From assembly GCF_027594865.1 (NCBI RefSeq), contig NZ_CP089391.1, positions 5,300,501-5,364,500 on the forward strand: DNA of 64,000 nt, read 5' to 3'. The notes beneath the pieces are model-generated. The model made no database searches, had not been told where the DNA came from, and saw only the letters and a list, made by a program, of their open reading frames with translations. Source of the stretch: Bradyrhizobium xenonodulans (lineage in GTDB: Bacteria > Pseudomonadota > Alphaproteobacteria > Rhizobiales > Xanthobacteraceae). Below, piece by piece: positions 26,968 through 35,558 of this stretch; the stretch's first letter is position 1, and each line of letters opens with the position of its first letter. Made by a program: the position numbers and the translations under genes.

Positions 26968-28101
26968 TCACATCCCGATCGAGGCGAAGAAGATGGCGAA
27001 CACGCCGTCCATGACGATGACGAAGAAGATGCCCTTTACCACGGATGCCGTGGTGTGCTGGCCCAGCGATTCCGCGCTGCCCTGCACGGCGAGCCCCTCG
27101 ACGCAGGCGACGATGCCGATCACCGCGGCCATCACCGGGGCCTTGACGATGCCGACGATGAAATGGTCGATCGAGATGGCGTCGCGCAGGCGCAACAGGA
27201 AGGCTTCGGGCTCGACGCCGCCATAGAGCCAGGCGACGAGGCCGCCGCCATAGAGCGCGGCCATGGCGCCGAGGAAAGCCAGGATCGGCAGTGCCAGCAC
27301 CAGCGCCAGCATGCGCGGCAGCACCAGCACCTCGATCGGATCGAAACCCATGGTGCGGAGCGCGTCGATTTCCTCGCGCATCTTCATCGAGCCGAGCTCG
27401 GCGGTGTAGGCGCTGCCCGACCGGCCCGCGACCATGATCGCGACCAGGAGGACGCCGATCTCGCGCAGCACCAGGACGCCGAGCATGTCGACGACGAAGA
27501 TGTCGGCGCCGAACCTGCGGAAATGGAAGATGCCCTGCTGGGCGATGATGCAGCCGATCAGGAACGTGATCAGCACGATGATCGGCACCGCGCGCCAGCA
27601 CACCTGCTCCATGTGGTGCACGGTCGAGGTCAGGCGGAGCGAGCGCGGGTGGATCAGAACGCGAAAGCCTGCTGCAAGCACCGCACCGAGCATGTCGACG
27701 AGGCCCGCCACCGTGCCGGCGATCCCGGCGACGGTGCGGCCGATCTGCTCCAGCATGCCGGTGATCGTGATCGTGCCGCCGTCGACCACGGGGGTCGCCC
27801 TGACCCGCCGCACCTCGTCGACGAGGCTGGAATAATTGGCGGACAGCCCCGCAATCTGCGCCTCGACCGCCCCCTGCGTCAGGCTGCGGCGCAGCCGCTC
27901 GATCAGCCAGGCACCGAAAGTGTCGAGCTTGGCGACCTCGGAGACGTCGATGAAGATGCTTTGCGAGCCACCGGCGAGCTTCTCGGCGTCAGCCACCATC
28001 CGCTCCAGCACCGGCGCGAAGCTCGCGGTCCAGGTTCCGGTGGCGCAGAGTGCCAGCGCGTTGCCCTTGGCAATCCGCTCCAGCTTAGGATCGCCGTTCA
28101 A
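26968..28101 (-). CDS. mlaE: MlaE-type permease with an N-terminal STAS-like domain
   Basis: 377 residues. Residues 1-105 look like a STAS/MlaB domain (SQSIFIDVSEVAKLDTFGAW), here fused to the permease. The MlaE permease proper spans about 130-377 with VLVLREIGVLLVAIMVAGRS, ELGSMKMREEIDALRTMG and the final VIMDGVFAIFFASIGM. The fusion of MlaB-like and MlaE functions is common in alphaproteobacteria and replaces a separate mlaB gene. First gene of the mlaEFD operon, divergent from dipeptide epimerase. Confidence 0.94.
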   Translation of the reverse strand: MNGDPKLERIAKGNALALCATGTWTASFAPVLERMVADAEKLAGGSQSIFIDVSEVAKLDTFGAWLIERLRRSLTQGAVEAQIAGLSANYSSLVDEVRRVRATPVVDGGTITITGMLEQIGRTVAGIAGTVAGLVDMLGAVLAAGFRVLIHPRSLRLTSTVHHMEQVCWRAVPIIVLITFLIGCIIAQQGIFHFRRFGADIFVVDMLGVLVLREIGVLLVAIMVAGRSGSAYTAELGSMKMREEIDALRTMGFDPIEVLVLPRMLALVLALPILAFLGAMAALYGGGLVAWLYGGVEPEAFLLRLRDAISIDHFIVGIVKAPVMAAVIGIVACVEGLAVQGSAESLGQHTTASVVKGIFFVIVMDGVFAIFFASIGM

Positions 28102-28235
28102 GATGTCCGCTCCCGTGCCGGGGCGGAGAAAATCAGATGGTTGCGCACACGCCCTTACCCAGAGAAGGTATCCCCAACTGGTTAATGTTAGTTGCTAGAG
28201 GTAACTAGCAGGTTCAGATTTCGCCAGAGTTCAAA

Positions 28236-29231
28236 ATGACTTCCACGAAACTTGTCTCCCTGGCGGCCCGAATCGAGCGCTTTCCCATCGCCGGCAGTTT
28301 TACCATCAGCCGGGGCGCCAAGACCGAGGCCGTGACGGTCGTGGCCGAGGTCAGCCGCGACGGCCTGACCGGCCGCGGCGAATGCGTGCCCTACCCCCGC
28401 TATGGCGAGACGCCCGAGGCGACCCTGGCCGCCATCCAGGCCATGCAGCAAGCCGTGGCGGGCGGCCTCTCGCGGGAGGCCCTGCAAGCCGCCATGCCGC
28501 CGGGCGCGGCCCGCAACGCCCTGGATTGCGCCCTGATCGACCTCGAGGCCAAGGCGGCCGGCCTGCGCGCCTGGAGCCTGCTGGACCGCCCGGTGCCCGG
28601 CGAGCGCACCACGGCCTACACGATTTCGTTAGGTAGCCCCGAGGCCATGGCCGCGGCGACCGCCAAGGCCGCGCACCGCCCCCTGCTCAAGATCAAGCTC
28701 GGCGGCGACGGCGATCCGGATCGCATCGCCGCGGTGCGCAAGGCCGCGCCGGAATCCGAATTGATCGTCGATGCCAACGAGGCCTGGACCGAGGCCAATC
28801 TGGAGCAGAATCTCGCCGCCTGCGACGCCGTCGGCGTCACCCTGGTGGAGCAGCCGCTGCCGGCGGGCAAGGACGACGCGCTGGCGCGGATCAAGCGGCC
28901 GCTCGTGGTCTGTGCCGACGAGAGCGTGCACGACCGCAATTCGCTGGCGCCGCTCCGCGCACGCTACGATGCCGTCAACATCAAGCTCGACAAGACCGGC
29001 GGCCTCACCGAGGCGCTTGCGATGGCCGATGCAGCGCAGGCGCTCGGCTTCGAGATCATGATCGGCTGCATGGTCGCGACCTCGCTGTCGATGGCGCCCG
29101 CGATGCTGGTGACGCCGCAGGCGCGCTTCGTCGATCTCGACGGCCCGCTGCTGCTGGCGCGCGACCGCGATCACGGCCTGCGTTACGACGACAGCCTGGT
29201 CTACCCGCCCGCTTCGTCGCTCTGGGGCTGA
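28236..29231 (+). CDS. L-Ala-D/L-Glu (dipeptide) epimerase
   Basis: A 331-residue enolase-superfamily enzyme of the muconate-lactonizing subgroup. Catalytic lysines lie in LLKIKLGGDG and VNIKLDKTGG. Metal ligands are in LIVDANEAW, LVEQPLPAG and VCADESVHD. The C-terminal GCMVATSLSMAPA loop is typical of dipeptide epimerases of the YcjG type, which recycle murein peptides. Its 3' end overlaps the convergent MFS gene by 31 bases (29201-29231). Confidence 0.88.
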   Translation: MTSTKLVSLAARIERFPIAGSFTISRGAKTEAVTVVAEVSRDGLTGRGECVPYPRYGETPEATLAAIQAMQQAVAGGLSREALQAAMPPGAARNALDCALIDLEAKAAGLRAWSLLDRPVPGERTTAYTISLGSPEAMAAATAKAAHRPLLKIKLGGDGDPDRIAAVRKAAPESELIVDANEAWTEANLEQNLAACDAVGVTLVEQPLPAGKDDALARIKRPLVVCADESVHDRNSLAPLRARYDAVNIKLDKTGGLTEALAMADAAQALGFEIMIGCMVATSLSMAPAMLVTPQARFVDLDGPLLLARDRDHGLRYDDSLVYPPASSLWG

Positions 29232-30397
29232 GCGATCAGCCGGTGCCGCGCCGACCAGATCACGAGCGCGCCGACTGCGGCCATCACGGCCATGACGTAA
29301 TACAGGCTGTCGCCGATGCGGGCATAGATCGCGCCTGACGCGATCGAGGTCGTCGCGCCCAGCAGCCCGTTGCAGGCGGCATAATAGCCCTGCCCGCGCG
29401 CGAGTTGATGCGGCGGCACGCGCTGCACCAGGAGATTCATGGTGCCGACGATGGTCATGCCGAAGGTGAGGCCGTGACCGAGCTGCACGACCGCGAGCAG
29501 CGCGAGCGGCGGCTCGTTGGCGGTGACGATCCAGCGCACCACGGCGCTCACCCCACCAATCGCGATCATCGTGGACGGCTGCAGCGAGAAGCGCGGAGAG
29601 AGCGCGAACACGACGATCTCGGCAATCACACCCAGCGTCCACAGCCCCGCGATCGTCAGCCCACTGATCCCGTGGAGCTGCCAGTTGATCGCCGAGAACG
29701 TGTAGTAGGCGACGTGGCTGCCCTGGATCAGCGCGGCCGAGGCGATCACGGCCCAGAAGCCGCCATCGCGCAGCAAGGCCTTGCCGGCATGCGTATCAAT
29801 CGCCTTTCGCCTGACATCGTCGAGCGGCTGGAGCAGCAGGCTGGCCGCGACCGCAACGACGGCCCACGCGACGATGATCCAGATCAGATCGCGCGCCGCG
29901 ATGTGATCGACCAGCAAGCCGCAGGCGAGCGAGCCGGCGGCGAAGGCCGCCGAGCCCCACAGCCGCAAGGGGCCGTAGTCGAGCCCGTAGCGCGCGACGC
30001 CGCGCAGCGCATAGGCATCGGTCAGCGGGGTCGTCGGCGTCCACATCATGCAGGTCAGCGCATAGATCAGGAACAGCGCCAGCGGCTGCTGCTGCAGGCC
30101 GACCGCCGCAAAGCCGATCGCCGTCGCCAGCACCAGCACCATCATGGCAGCGCGAATGGCGTGTCGCTTTTCGGCAAAGGCCGTGATCTGCGGCAGCGTG
30201 GTGAAGCGCGTGATCGCCGGCAGCGCGTTGATGAGGCCGATCCAGGCCGCATCGATGCCGATCGCCTTCAGCCAGACCGGAAAGAACGGCAGATGCGTGC
30301 CCGCGACCGCGAAGATCGCCGAGTAGAACAGGGCGAGGCTCACGGCGAATCGCCGCTTCACGGCGGCTTGCGTGGGGATTTGTGATTCGCCTGCCAT
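29201..30397 (-). CDS. MFS transporter of the HcaT (3-phenylpropionate permease-like) family
   Basis: 398 residues and 12 predicted helices. The start MAGESQIPTQAAVKRRF, followed by LALFYSAIFAVAGTHLPFFP, fits the HcaT/MFS_1-like family, as do the central DYGPLRLWGS and LPAITRFTTLPQI motifs. I start at ATG 30397; the frame stays open much further upstream but only because the opposite strand carries a GC-rich gene there. Substrate unknown. The end overlaps dipeptide epimerase in a tail-to-tail arrangement. Confidence 0.88.
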   Translation of the reverse strand: MAGESQIPTQAAVKRRFAVSLALFYSAIFAVAGTHLPFFPVWLKAIGIDAAWIGLINALPAITRFTTLPQITAFAEKRHAIRAAMMVLVLATAIGFAAVGLQQQPLALFLIYALTCMMWTPTTPLTDAYALRGVARYGLDYGPLRLWGSAAFAAGSLACGLLVDHIAARDLIWIIVAWAVVAVAASLLLQPLDDVRRKAIDTHAGKALLRDGGFWAVIASAALIQGSHVAYYTFSAINWQLHGISGLTIAGLWTLGVIAEIVVFALSPRFSLQPSTMIAIGGVSAVVRWIVTANEPPLALLAVVQLGHGLTFGMTIVGTMNLLVQRVPPHQLARGQGYYAACNGLLGATTSIASGAIYARIGDSLYYVMAVMAAVGALVIWSARHRLIAQPQSDEAGG

Positions 30398-30472
30398 CAA
30401 ACCAATTGCGATTCGGTCGATATCGTGGTGATCGTTACAGTAACGCGTACTGATTTGCGCGACGAGATTGTC

Positions 30473-31861
30473 ATGGCCAACGAAGCATTCGCCCTCTCGC
30501 CCATGTCTGCCCGCGCGGCTGAGCCGAACGAGCAGGATTACGACGCGATCCGCGAAGCCTTCATGGAGACCGCGCGCGGCCGCTGGTTCCTCGGCGAATA
30601 TGCCAAGCGCAACCGCAATGCGGATACCCGCATGGTGCTCGATGCGGTCGCGAAAATCGAAGAAACCCTTGCAGCACAGCGACAACCGGTCGTCGAGGAC
30701 CGACTGCCCGAGGCCCTGGTCGAGATCCGCCGCGCCATCCGCGAAGCCGAGACGATCGCGATCGCAGCGTTCGATCCCGCGGCGATCGAGGCCAGCCTCG
30801 CGCCGATCCCGCGCGGCGTGCGCATCATCAAGGAGATCTCCTGGCGCTGGCGCGAGATCGGCGCCGACGGGCGAATCTGCGACCTCATTGATTCGCAGCT
30901 CGCCTCGATCGAGGCCGCGTGTGGCCAGATGTCGACCATCGACCCCCGCGTCGAGCTCAAGGCCGCATTCGATCTGCTCAGGGATCGGGTCGAGCAGCTT
31001 GATGGCGACGGCGACACAGCGCCGCAAGCGGAGGCCCGTCCCGCGCCGGTGCAGGAAGCAGCGCCGCCCGCCGCCGAGGTTTCGCCTGCGGCGATGGTTA
31101 GCGAAACACCCGTGGCTTTTACGGAGACGCCACAGGACGTCGCCGAGGCTGGCGAGCCCGAAGCCGCTGTCGAAGCCGCAAGCACCACTGAAGCGTTCGC
31201 GATCGCCGAGCAGGCCATGGACGCCGCCGTCGAGCCCGTGGTTGCTGCGGAAAGCAACACTCCGCTCGAATCTGCCGCGCTTGAAGAGGTCGCTTTTGAG
31301 CCGGTCGCGGAGTCCGCCGCCTTGGCGGAGGTGACCGACGAATTCTCGCTCGATGCCGCCGCGGACGCCGAGGACGAAGCCATCCTCGAAGCCATCGCGA
31401 TGGAGATGGCTGCGCCCGATCCGGAGTTCGACGAGATCGTCGCGCCGGCCGAAATGGAAGCGGCAACGCCGGAACCGATCGCCGCGGAAGTCGCAGCCCC
31501 GATTGCCGCCGAGATCCCGGAGCCGGTTGCAGCCGAGCCGGCCGCCACCGCGGTCACGCACGAGCCCGCCGAAGATGCGCCGATCGCGATGGACTCGCTC
31601 GCGCGCCTCACCGACGCCATCGCAGAAGCCGCCGCCGAAGTGATGGAGCAACCGGCCCCGGCCATCGCCGCCACGGCAGCCTACGGCGCGAGCCCGGCCA
31701 CGACGCTGCCGATGCCCTCGCCCACCTTCTCGCCCGAGCCCTCGCTCGGCGCCACCATCCTCGCCAGCGGCATTTTGCAAAAACCCCGCGCGGCCGCGAA
31801 CGATCCGATGGCTCCGATCCGCCGCATGACCCAAGCCGAGAAGATCGCGTTCTTCTCGTAA
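30473..31861 (+). CDS. Ala/Glu-rich protein of unknown function with a conserved N-terminal helical domain
   Basis: 462 residues. Residues about 17-175 form a charged helical domain with EAFMETARGRWFLGEYAKRN and NADTRMVLDAVAKIE, a pattern I have seen in other Rhizobiales proteins but cannot name. From about 190 to 400 it is a low-complexity Ala/Glu/Pro tract, probably disordered. The end has a conserved-looking tail, AANDPMAPIRRMTQAEKIA. I chose ATG 30473 over 30425. No signal peptide or membrane segment, so it is likely cytoplasmic. Confidence 0.7.
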   Translation: MANEAFALSPMSARAAEPNEQDYDAIREAFMETARGRWFLGEYAKRNRNADTRMVLDAVAKIEETLAAQRQPVVEDRLPEALVEIRRAIREAETIAIAAFDPAAIEASLAPIPRGVRIIKEISWRWREIGADGRICDLIDSQLASIEAACGQMSTIDPRVELKAAFDLLRDRVEQLDGDGDTAPQAEARPAPVQEAAPPAAEVSPAAMVSETPVAFTETPQDVAEAGEPEAAVEAASTTEAFAIAEQAMDAAVEPVVAAESNTPLESAALEEVAFEPVAESAALAEVTDEFSLDAAADAEDEAILEAIAMEMAAPDPEFDEIVAPAEMEAATPEPIAAEVAAPIAAEIPEPVAAEPAATAVTHEPAEDAPIAMDSLARLTDAIAEAAAEVMEQPAPAIAATAAYGASPATTLPMPSPTFSPEPSLGATILASGILQKPRAAANDPMAPIRRMTQAEKIAFFS

Positions 31862-32260
31862 GCGGGCGCAGGTCCTCCACACCCTTCGCTCTCGTGTCCC
31901 GGACAAGCGAGGCGCAGATCCGGGATCCAGGAGCCACAGCCTCCTCAGCAATATGGGCCCCGGCTCGGCAGCGCCGCACCGTCAAAGAGACGCTGCGCTG
32001 CGTCCGGGGCACGCAAGTAAGATGCGGTGTCCACTCTCGCCGCGCCGTCATTGCGATGCCATCAGCTCCGTCATCCTGAGGCGCTCCTCATGGGACGCAG
32101 CGCGTCCCATGAGGAGCCTCGAAGGATGAACGGCCCCGATGCAGCCGGGCCGTCGCCCTTCGAGGCTCGCCGAAGAGGCGAGCGCCTTCAGGGTGACGGT
32201 GATGGAGCTGAGGACCTTGTCAGTGTAAGTAAGGGGCCCCGGGAGCCCATCGTCAAAATC
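31862..32260. other. Gene-free stretch of dispersed repeats
   Basis: 399 bases. 31888-32010 contains a pair of related segments, GTGTCCCGGACAAGCG and GCTGCGTCCGGGGCACG, that form a long inverted repeat. 32068-32199 is a palindromic unit. An open frame runs through it into the next gene but is made of repeat sequence. Confidence 0.65.
32068..32199. repeat. Long palindromic repeat with a perfect 16-bp hairpin
   Basis: GTCATCCTGAGGCG opens and CCTTCAGGGTGAC closes the unit. Inside, GCTCCTCATGGGACGC (32081-32096) pairs perfectly with GCGTCCCATGAGGAGC (32100-32115) across AGC. A second hairpin GGCTCGCCGAAGAGGCGAGC lies at about 32164-32183. It is the inverse of the unit at 25118-25250. Confidence 0.82.
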
Positions 32261-32614
32261 ATGTCCCCCACCGGAAACACCCTCACCCTCTGGCGCCCCG
32301 TCGGTCCGAAAGAGCTGGAGCTGATCCGGCAAGCCGATATGCGTGCGTTCCCGCCGCGCCTGCCGGACCAGCCGATCTTCTATCCGGTGCTGACCGAAGA
32401 CTATGCCATCAAGATCGCGCGGGACTGGAATGTCCCGGCAAACGGCGCGGGCTTCGTCACGCGCTTTGAGGTCAAGCGCGAGTTCATCGCGAAGTACGAC
32501 GTGCAGGAGGCCGGCGGCCGCGCGCATCTGGAGTACTGGATTCCGGCCGAAGACCTTGATGACTTCAATGCCGCGATCGTCGGCCAGATCGAGGTTATCA
32601 GCAGCTTCCCCTGA
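32261..32614 (+). CDS. Conserved hypothetical protein, ADP-ribosylation/crystallin J1-like annotation
   Basis: 117 residues, soluble, no signal peptide. Conserved-looking stretches are LWRPVGPKELELI, AFPPRLPDQPIFYPVL, AIKIARDWNV and LEYWIPAEDLDDFN. Proteins with this pattern are often labelled ADP-ribosylation/crystallin J1, a label I regard as weak because the catalytic motifs of that hydrolase are not seen. ATG 32261 is chosen because everything upstream in frame is palindromic repeat sequence. Confidence 0.7.
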   Translation: MSPTGNTLTLWRPVGPKELELIRQADMRAFPPRLPDQPIFYPVLTEDYAIKIARDWNVPANGAGFVTRFEVKREFIAKYDVQEAGGRAHLEYWIPAEDLDDFNAAIVGQIEVISSFP

Positions 32615-32633
32615 CTGCCACGCGCTCGCTCGA

Positions 32634-32993
32634 TCACCCGCAATTCCAGACCGGGCCGATCGGCGTGCGCGTCCAGCACGGCCCGAAGCTGCCGCCATTG
32701 TAGCGGCCGCCGCCAAAGCCTGGGCGGCCGAAATAGTGCCACTCGCCGTCCCAGCGGTAATACTGGGGAACGGGGTCGATGTACCAGTGGCGCCGGTCGG
32801 CGCGCGACATGCGACGCATCGCATCCTTCTGCTTGTAGAGCGGAATGCTGTTGCTCAGCGGCTGGCGATAGCCCGGCAGGAAGCCGTAGCCACGCCAGGC
32901 GGGCGCCGGCCGTTTCTTGATGGACTCCGCCGGCGCGGTGGCGGGCAGCAGCGACAGGATGATAGCGACGGCTAGACACAGGACTCGCGACAT
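32634..32993 (-). CDS. Small exported protein, Tyr/Trp/Gly-rich
   Basis: 119 residues with a signal peptide (MSRVLCLAVAIILSLLPAT, cleavage near APAES). The mature part is basic and aromatic, ending in WHYFGRPGFGGGRYNGG and two cysteines (GPCWTRT, WNCG). No family recognised. ATG 32993 sets the signal peptide at the N-terminus. Confidence 0.65.
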   Translation of the reverse strand: MSRVLCLAVAIILSLLPATAPAESIKKRPAPAWRGYGFLPGYRQPLSNSIPLYKQKDAMRRMSRADRRHWYIDPVPQYYRWDGEWHYFGRPGFGGGRYNGGSFGPCWTRTPIGPVWNCG

Positions 32994-33226
32994 GCGCCGA
33001 CCATAGACAGCCGGTGGCGCGATGACCATTCAAATTCGGGTGCAGAGTTCCTCGCAGCGGGGAATCCGACCGGCATCGCGCGATCAGCGTTTCCACGGCG
33101 AGCCACCGAAACCGATCGAAACAGCCCGTTGCATCAAGAAACTTTCCTGCCGCGATGTAACAAAACCCTCCACCAAACCGAACAAGCAATCGAGCGACAG
33201 GATTCTATCAAACAAGGCGAGGACGC

Positions 33227-33544
33227 ATGATCGACGAAGTGATTGTCATTGGCGATTTGAAGCTGCGCGACGGCGTCTCCCTCGAAGAACACGACCGGCT
33301 GGGCGGGCGCATGTACGAGATCGTCAGCCGCCTGCCCGGCTTTCTGTCCGTCAAGTCGTTCAAGGCCGAGGACGGCGAGGAGCTCACCGTCTTCCGTTTT
33401 GCGTCGGAGGACGCGCTCGAAGCCTGGCGCACCCATCCCGATCATATCGAGACGATGAAGCGGGGACACGCCGAGTTCTACGCCAGCGGCTTCTTGCAGA
33501 TCTGCAAGGTGATCCGCGAGGTCGGCCCGTTCGAGCACGCCTGA
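33227..33544 (+). CDS. Antibiotic-biosynthesis-monooxygenase (ABM) domain protein
   Basis: 105 residues, a dimeric ferredoxin-like alpha/beta barrel fold of the ABM family. It has YEIVSRLPGFLSVKSFKAED, ELTVFRFASEDALEAWR and HPDHIETMKRGHAEFY. Members include quinone monooxygenases and heme-degrading enzymes, but no distinguishing residues allow a choice. AAGGCGAGG precedes ATG 33227. It stands alone, 213 bases ahead of the caspase-like gene. Confidence 0.82.
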   Translation: MIDEVIVIGDLKLRDGVSLEEHDRLGGRMYEIVSRLPGFLSVKSFKAEDGEELTVFRFASEDALEAWRTHPDHIETMKRGHAEFYASGFLQICKVIREVGPFEHA

Positions 33545-33640
33545 CGCCGTTCCGCGTCCCCATTCTCCGGGCGCGCGAGCTTTCCGGGGCATGTGACGGA
33601 CTATCCTCCCTATCGATCGCACACCATGGCAGGTTCCGAG

Positions 33641-33656
33641 CGTGATTTAGATCACG
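33641..33656. promoter_or_regulatory. CRP/FNR-superfamily operator 1
   Basis: CGTGATTTAGATCACG contains GTGAT-N4-ATCAC, matching the CRP core GTGA-N6-TCAC. The centre is 27 bp from the second copy at 33669-33682, both ahead of the caspase-like gene. Confidence 0.55.
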
Positions 33657-33668
33657 CAGCCACCCATG

Positions 33669-33682
33669 GTGATCGCGATCAC
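33669..33682. promoter_or_regulatory. CRP/FNR-superfamily operator 2
   Basis: GTGATCGCGATCAC is a perfect 14-bp palindrome of the same GTGAT-N4-ATCAC form, about 76 bases before the start codon of the caspase-like gene. Confidence 0.58.
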
Positions 33683-33757
33683 GGACCAAAGGCTCGAACG
33701 CAGCCAAGCTTCCTCGCAACCAATCTCGCATCGAGATCAGTGCCAGAGGAGCACGCC

Positions 33758-35536
33758 ATGTTCCGCCTAAAGCCTTTCCTGATGACGGCCAGCCTCGTGG
33801 GAAGCCTGTTCGGCTTCGCCTGCGGGCCCGTTTCCGCGCAAGTTGCCCCGGTCCAGCCGGCCCCCACCGCGTTGCAAGGCCCGGAGCAGCGGGTGGCGCT
33901 GGTGATCGGCAATGCGAACTACCGGAACGCGCCGCAACTTGCGAACCCCGACGATGACGCGCAATCGATGGCGCAGTTCCTGAACTCGGCCGGCTTCGAA
34001 GTGGTCGCCGCGACCGACCTGACCCAGAACGACATGCTGCGCGTGGTGCAGGACTTTTCCGCCAAGGTCGCTTCGCGCGGACCGAACACGGTGGCAATGG
34101 TGTATTACGCCGGTCACGGCGTGCAGCTCGCCGGCGAGAACTACCTCGTTCCCGTCGACGCCAAGGTGTCGAGCCCGACCGAGCTGGTCAACAACTCGGT
34201 GCGCCTGGTCGACGTGATGTCGACGCTGGAGACGATCCCGAGCCGCATGCGCATCGTCATCCTCGATGCCTGCCGCAACAACCCGTTCCCTGAGGTCAAC
34301 GACGCCGGCCGCGGCCTCGCCATCGTCGATGCGCCGAACGGCTCCATCGTCGGCTATTCGACCGCGCCGGGCGCGGAAGCGCAGGACGGCACCAACGGCC
34401 ACAGCCCCTATACGCAAGCCTTCCTGAACGTCGCGCGCGAGCCCAACTTGCCGATCGAGCAGCTGTTCAAGCGCGTGCGCCTCGAAGTCAACCAGACCAC
34501 CAGCGGCGCGCAGATCCCGTGGGAGAGCTCGTCGCTCACGTCCGACTTCACCTTCTTCGGCGACACCGCTGTTGCCGCGAGCCGCGCGCCGGTGAACACA
34601 CCGGTGGTGCAGATGGCTTCCAACCTGCCGAGCCGCTCGACCCGCCAGGCCTATGATTATGTCGTGTCCGAGGGCCGGCCGGAGTACTATCAGGAGTTCA
34701 TCCAGATGTACCCGCACGACCCGCTGTGCGACCACGTCCGCTGGCTGCTCAACAACTTGCTGCTCACGCAGGCCTGGCACAAGGCGGTGCTCGCGAACTC
34801 GCCGCTCGGCTACAAGAGCTTCTACGACAGCTACGGCACCAGCCCCTATGCGCAAATGGCGCTGAAGCTCCAGGCGCAGCCGAAGCAGATTCCCCTGATG
34901 CAGGCGACCAAGTTCCTGGCCCCGCAGAACATCAACCCGACGTTCAAGATCGGCAATCTCGGCCAGCCCAAATACATGCCGCTGCAGCCGGGTCATGGTG
35001 GTGGCCAGATGAACGGCAACCTGCCGATCGTGCAGAAGCCGGGCGAAAACAACGGTATCGGCAAGCTCGGCAATGGCGGCCAGATCGCCAACCTGCCCGC
35101 AGGCAACAACCAGCCGAACGGCACGCCGTCGCAGACCCCGGGCAAGATCGTCACCCTGCCCGCGCCGACCAACACGACCAACACCAATGGCGGCAGCGGC
35201 AAGATCGTGACGCTGCCTGCGACCAATAACACCCAGAATGGCGGCAACGCCAACGGCAAGCCGGGCAAGATCGTGAGCATGCCGGTGAATGTCGGCAAGG
35301 GTGGCTCGACTATCGACGCCAAGCCGGTCGTTCAGACGCAGAACCATCCGATCCGCATCAACAACGGTGTGAACGTCAACAACAACCCGGTGAACAAGGT
35401 GCAGGTCCAGAACAATCGTCCGCAGTTGAACGCGGTGCCGAACCGCATGGTCAACAGCAACAACAACTTCCGCCAATCGATGAACCAGAGCCAGGGCAAT
35501 GGCGGCGGCAACAATCACCGCGGCTTCATGCACTGA
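33758..35536 (+). CDS. Exported caspase-like (peptidase C14) protein with Asn-rich tail
   Basis: 592 residues. A signal peptide (about 1-28, ending GPVSAQ) is followed by a caspase/metacaspase domain (about 42-275). The catalytic dyad is intact: His120 in VYYAGHGVQL and Cys172 in ILDACRNNPFP. Residues 300-410 form a helical segment with YDSYGTSPYAQMAL. The last 170 residues are Asn/Gly-rich low complexity with GKIVTLPA or GKIVSMPV repeated three times. AGAGGAGC precedes ATG 33758. Bacterial C14 proteases cleave after basic residues, and their roles are mostly unknown. Two CRP-like operators lie upstream. Confidence 0.88.
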   Translation: MFRLKPFLMTASLVGSLFGFACGPVSAQVAPVQPAPTALQGPEQRVALVIGNANYRNAPQLANPDDDAQSMAQFLNSAGFEVVAATDLTQNDMLRVVQDFSAKVASRGPNTVAMVYYAGHGVQLAGENYLVPVDAKVSSPTELVNNSVRLVDVMSTLETIPSRMRIVILDACRNNPFPEVNDAGRGLAIVDAPNGSIVGYSTAPGAEAQDGTNGHSPYTQAFLNVAREPNLPIEQLFKRVRLEVNQTTSGAQIPWESSSLTSDFTFFGDTAVAASRAPVNTPVVQMASNLPSRSTRQAYDYVVSEGRPEYYQEFIQMYPHDPLCDHVRWLLNNLLLTQAWHKAVLANSPLGYKSFYDSYGTSPYAQMALKLQAQPKQIPLMQATKFLAPQNINPTFKIGNLGQPKYMPLQPGHGGGQMNGNLPIVQKPGENNGIGKLGNGGQIANLPAGNNQPNGTPSQTPGKIVTLPAPTNTTNTNGGSGKIVTLPATNNTQNGGNANGKPGKIVSMPVNVGKGGSTIDAKPVVQTQNHPIRINNGVNVNNNPVNKVQVQNNRPQLNAVPNRMVNSNNNFRQSMNQSQGNGGGNNHRGFMH

Positions 35537-35558
35537 TCGCGGCAAGAAGAAGGTGCGC

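Noticed and set aside
30398..31951. An N-terminal extension of the MFS transporter to 916 residues
   Set aside because: The upstream part is an Arg/Gly-rich shadow of the Ala/Glu-rich plus-strand gene. ATG 30397 gives a normal 12-helix transporter.
32027..32260. Start of the 117-residue protein 78 codons further upstream
   Set aside because: The added sequence is translated palindromic repeat with no ribosome site.
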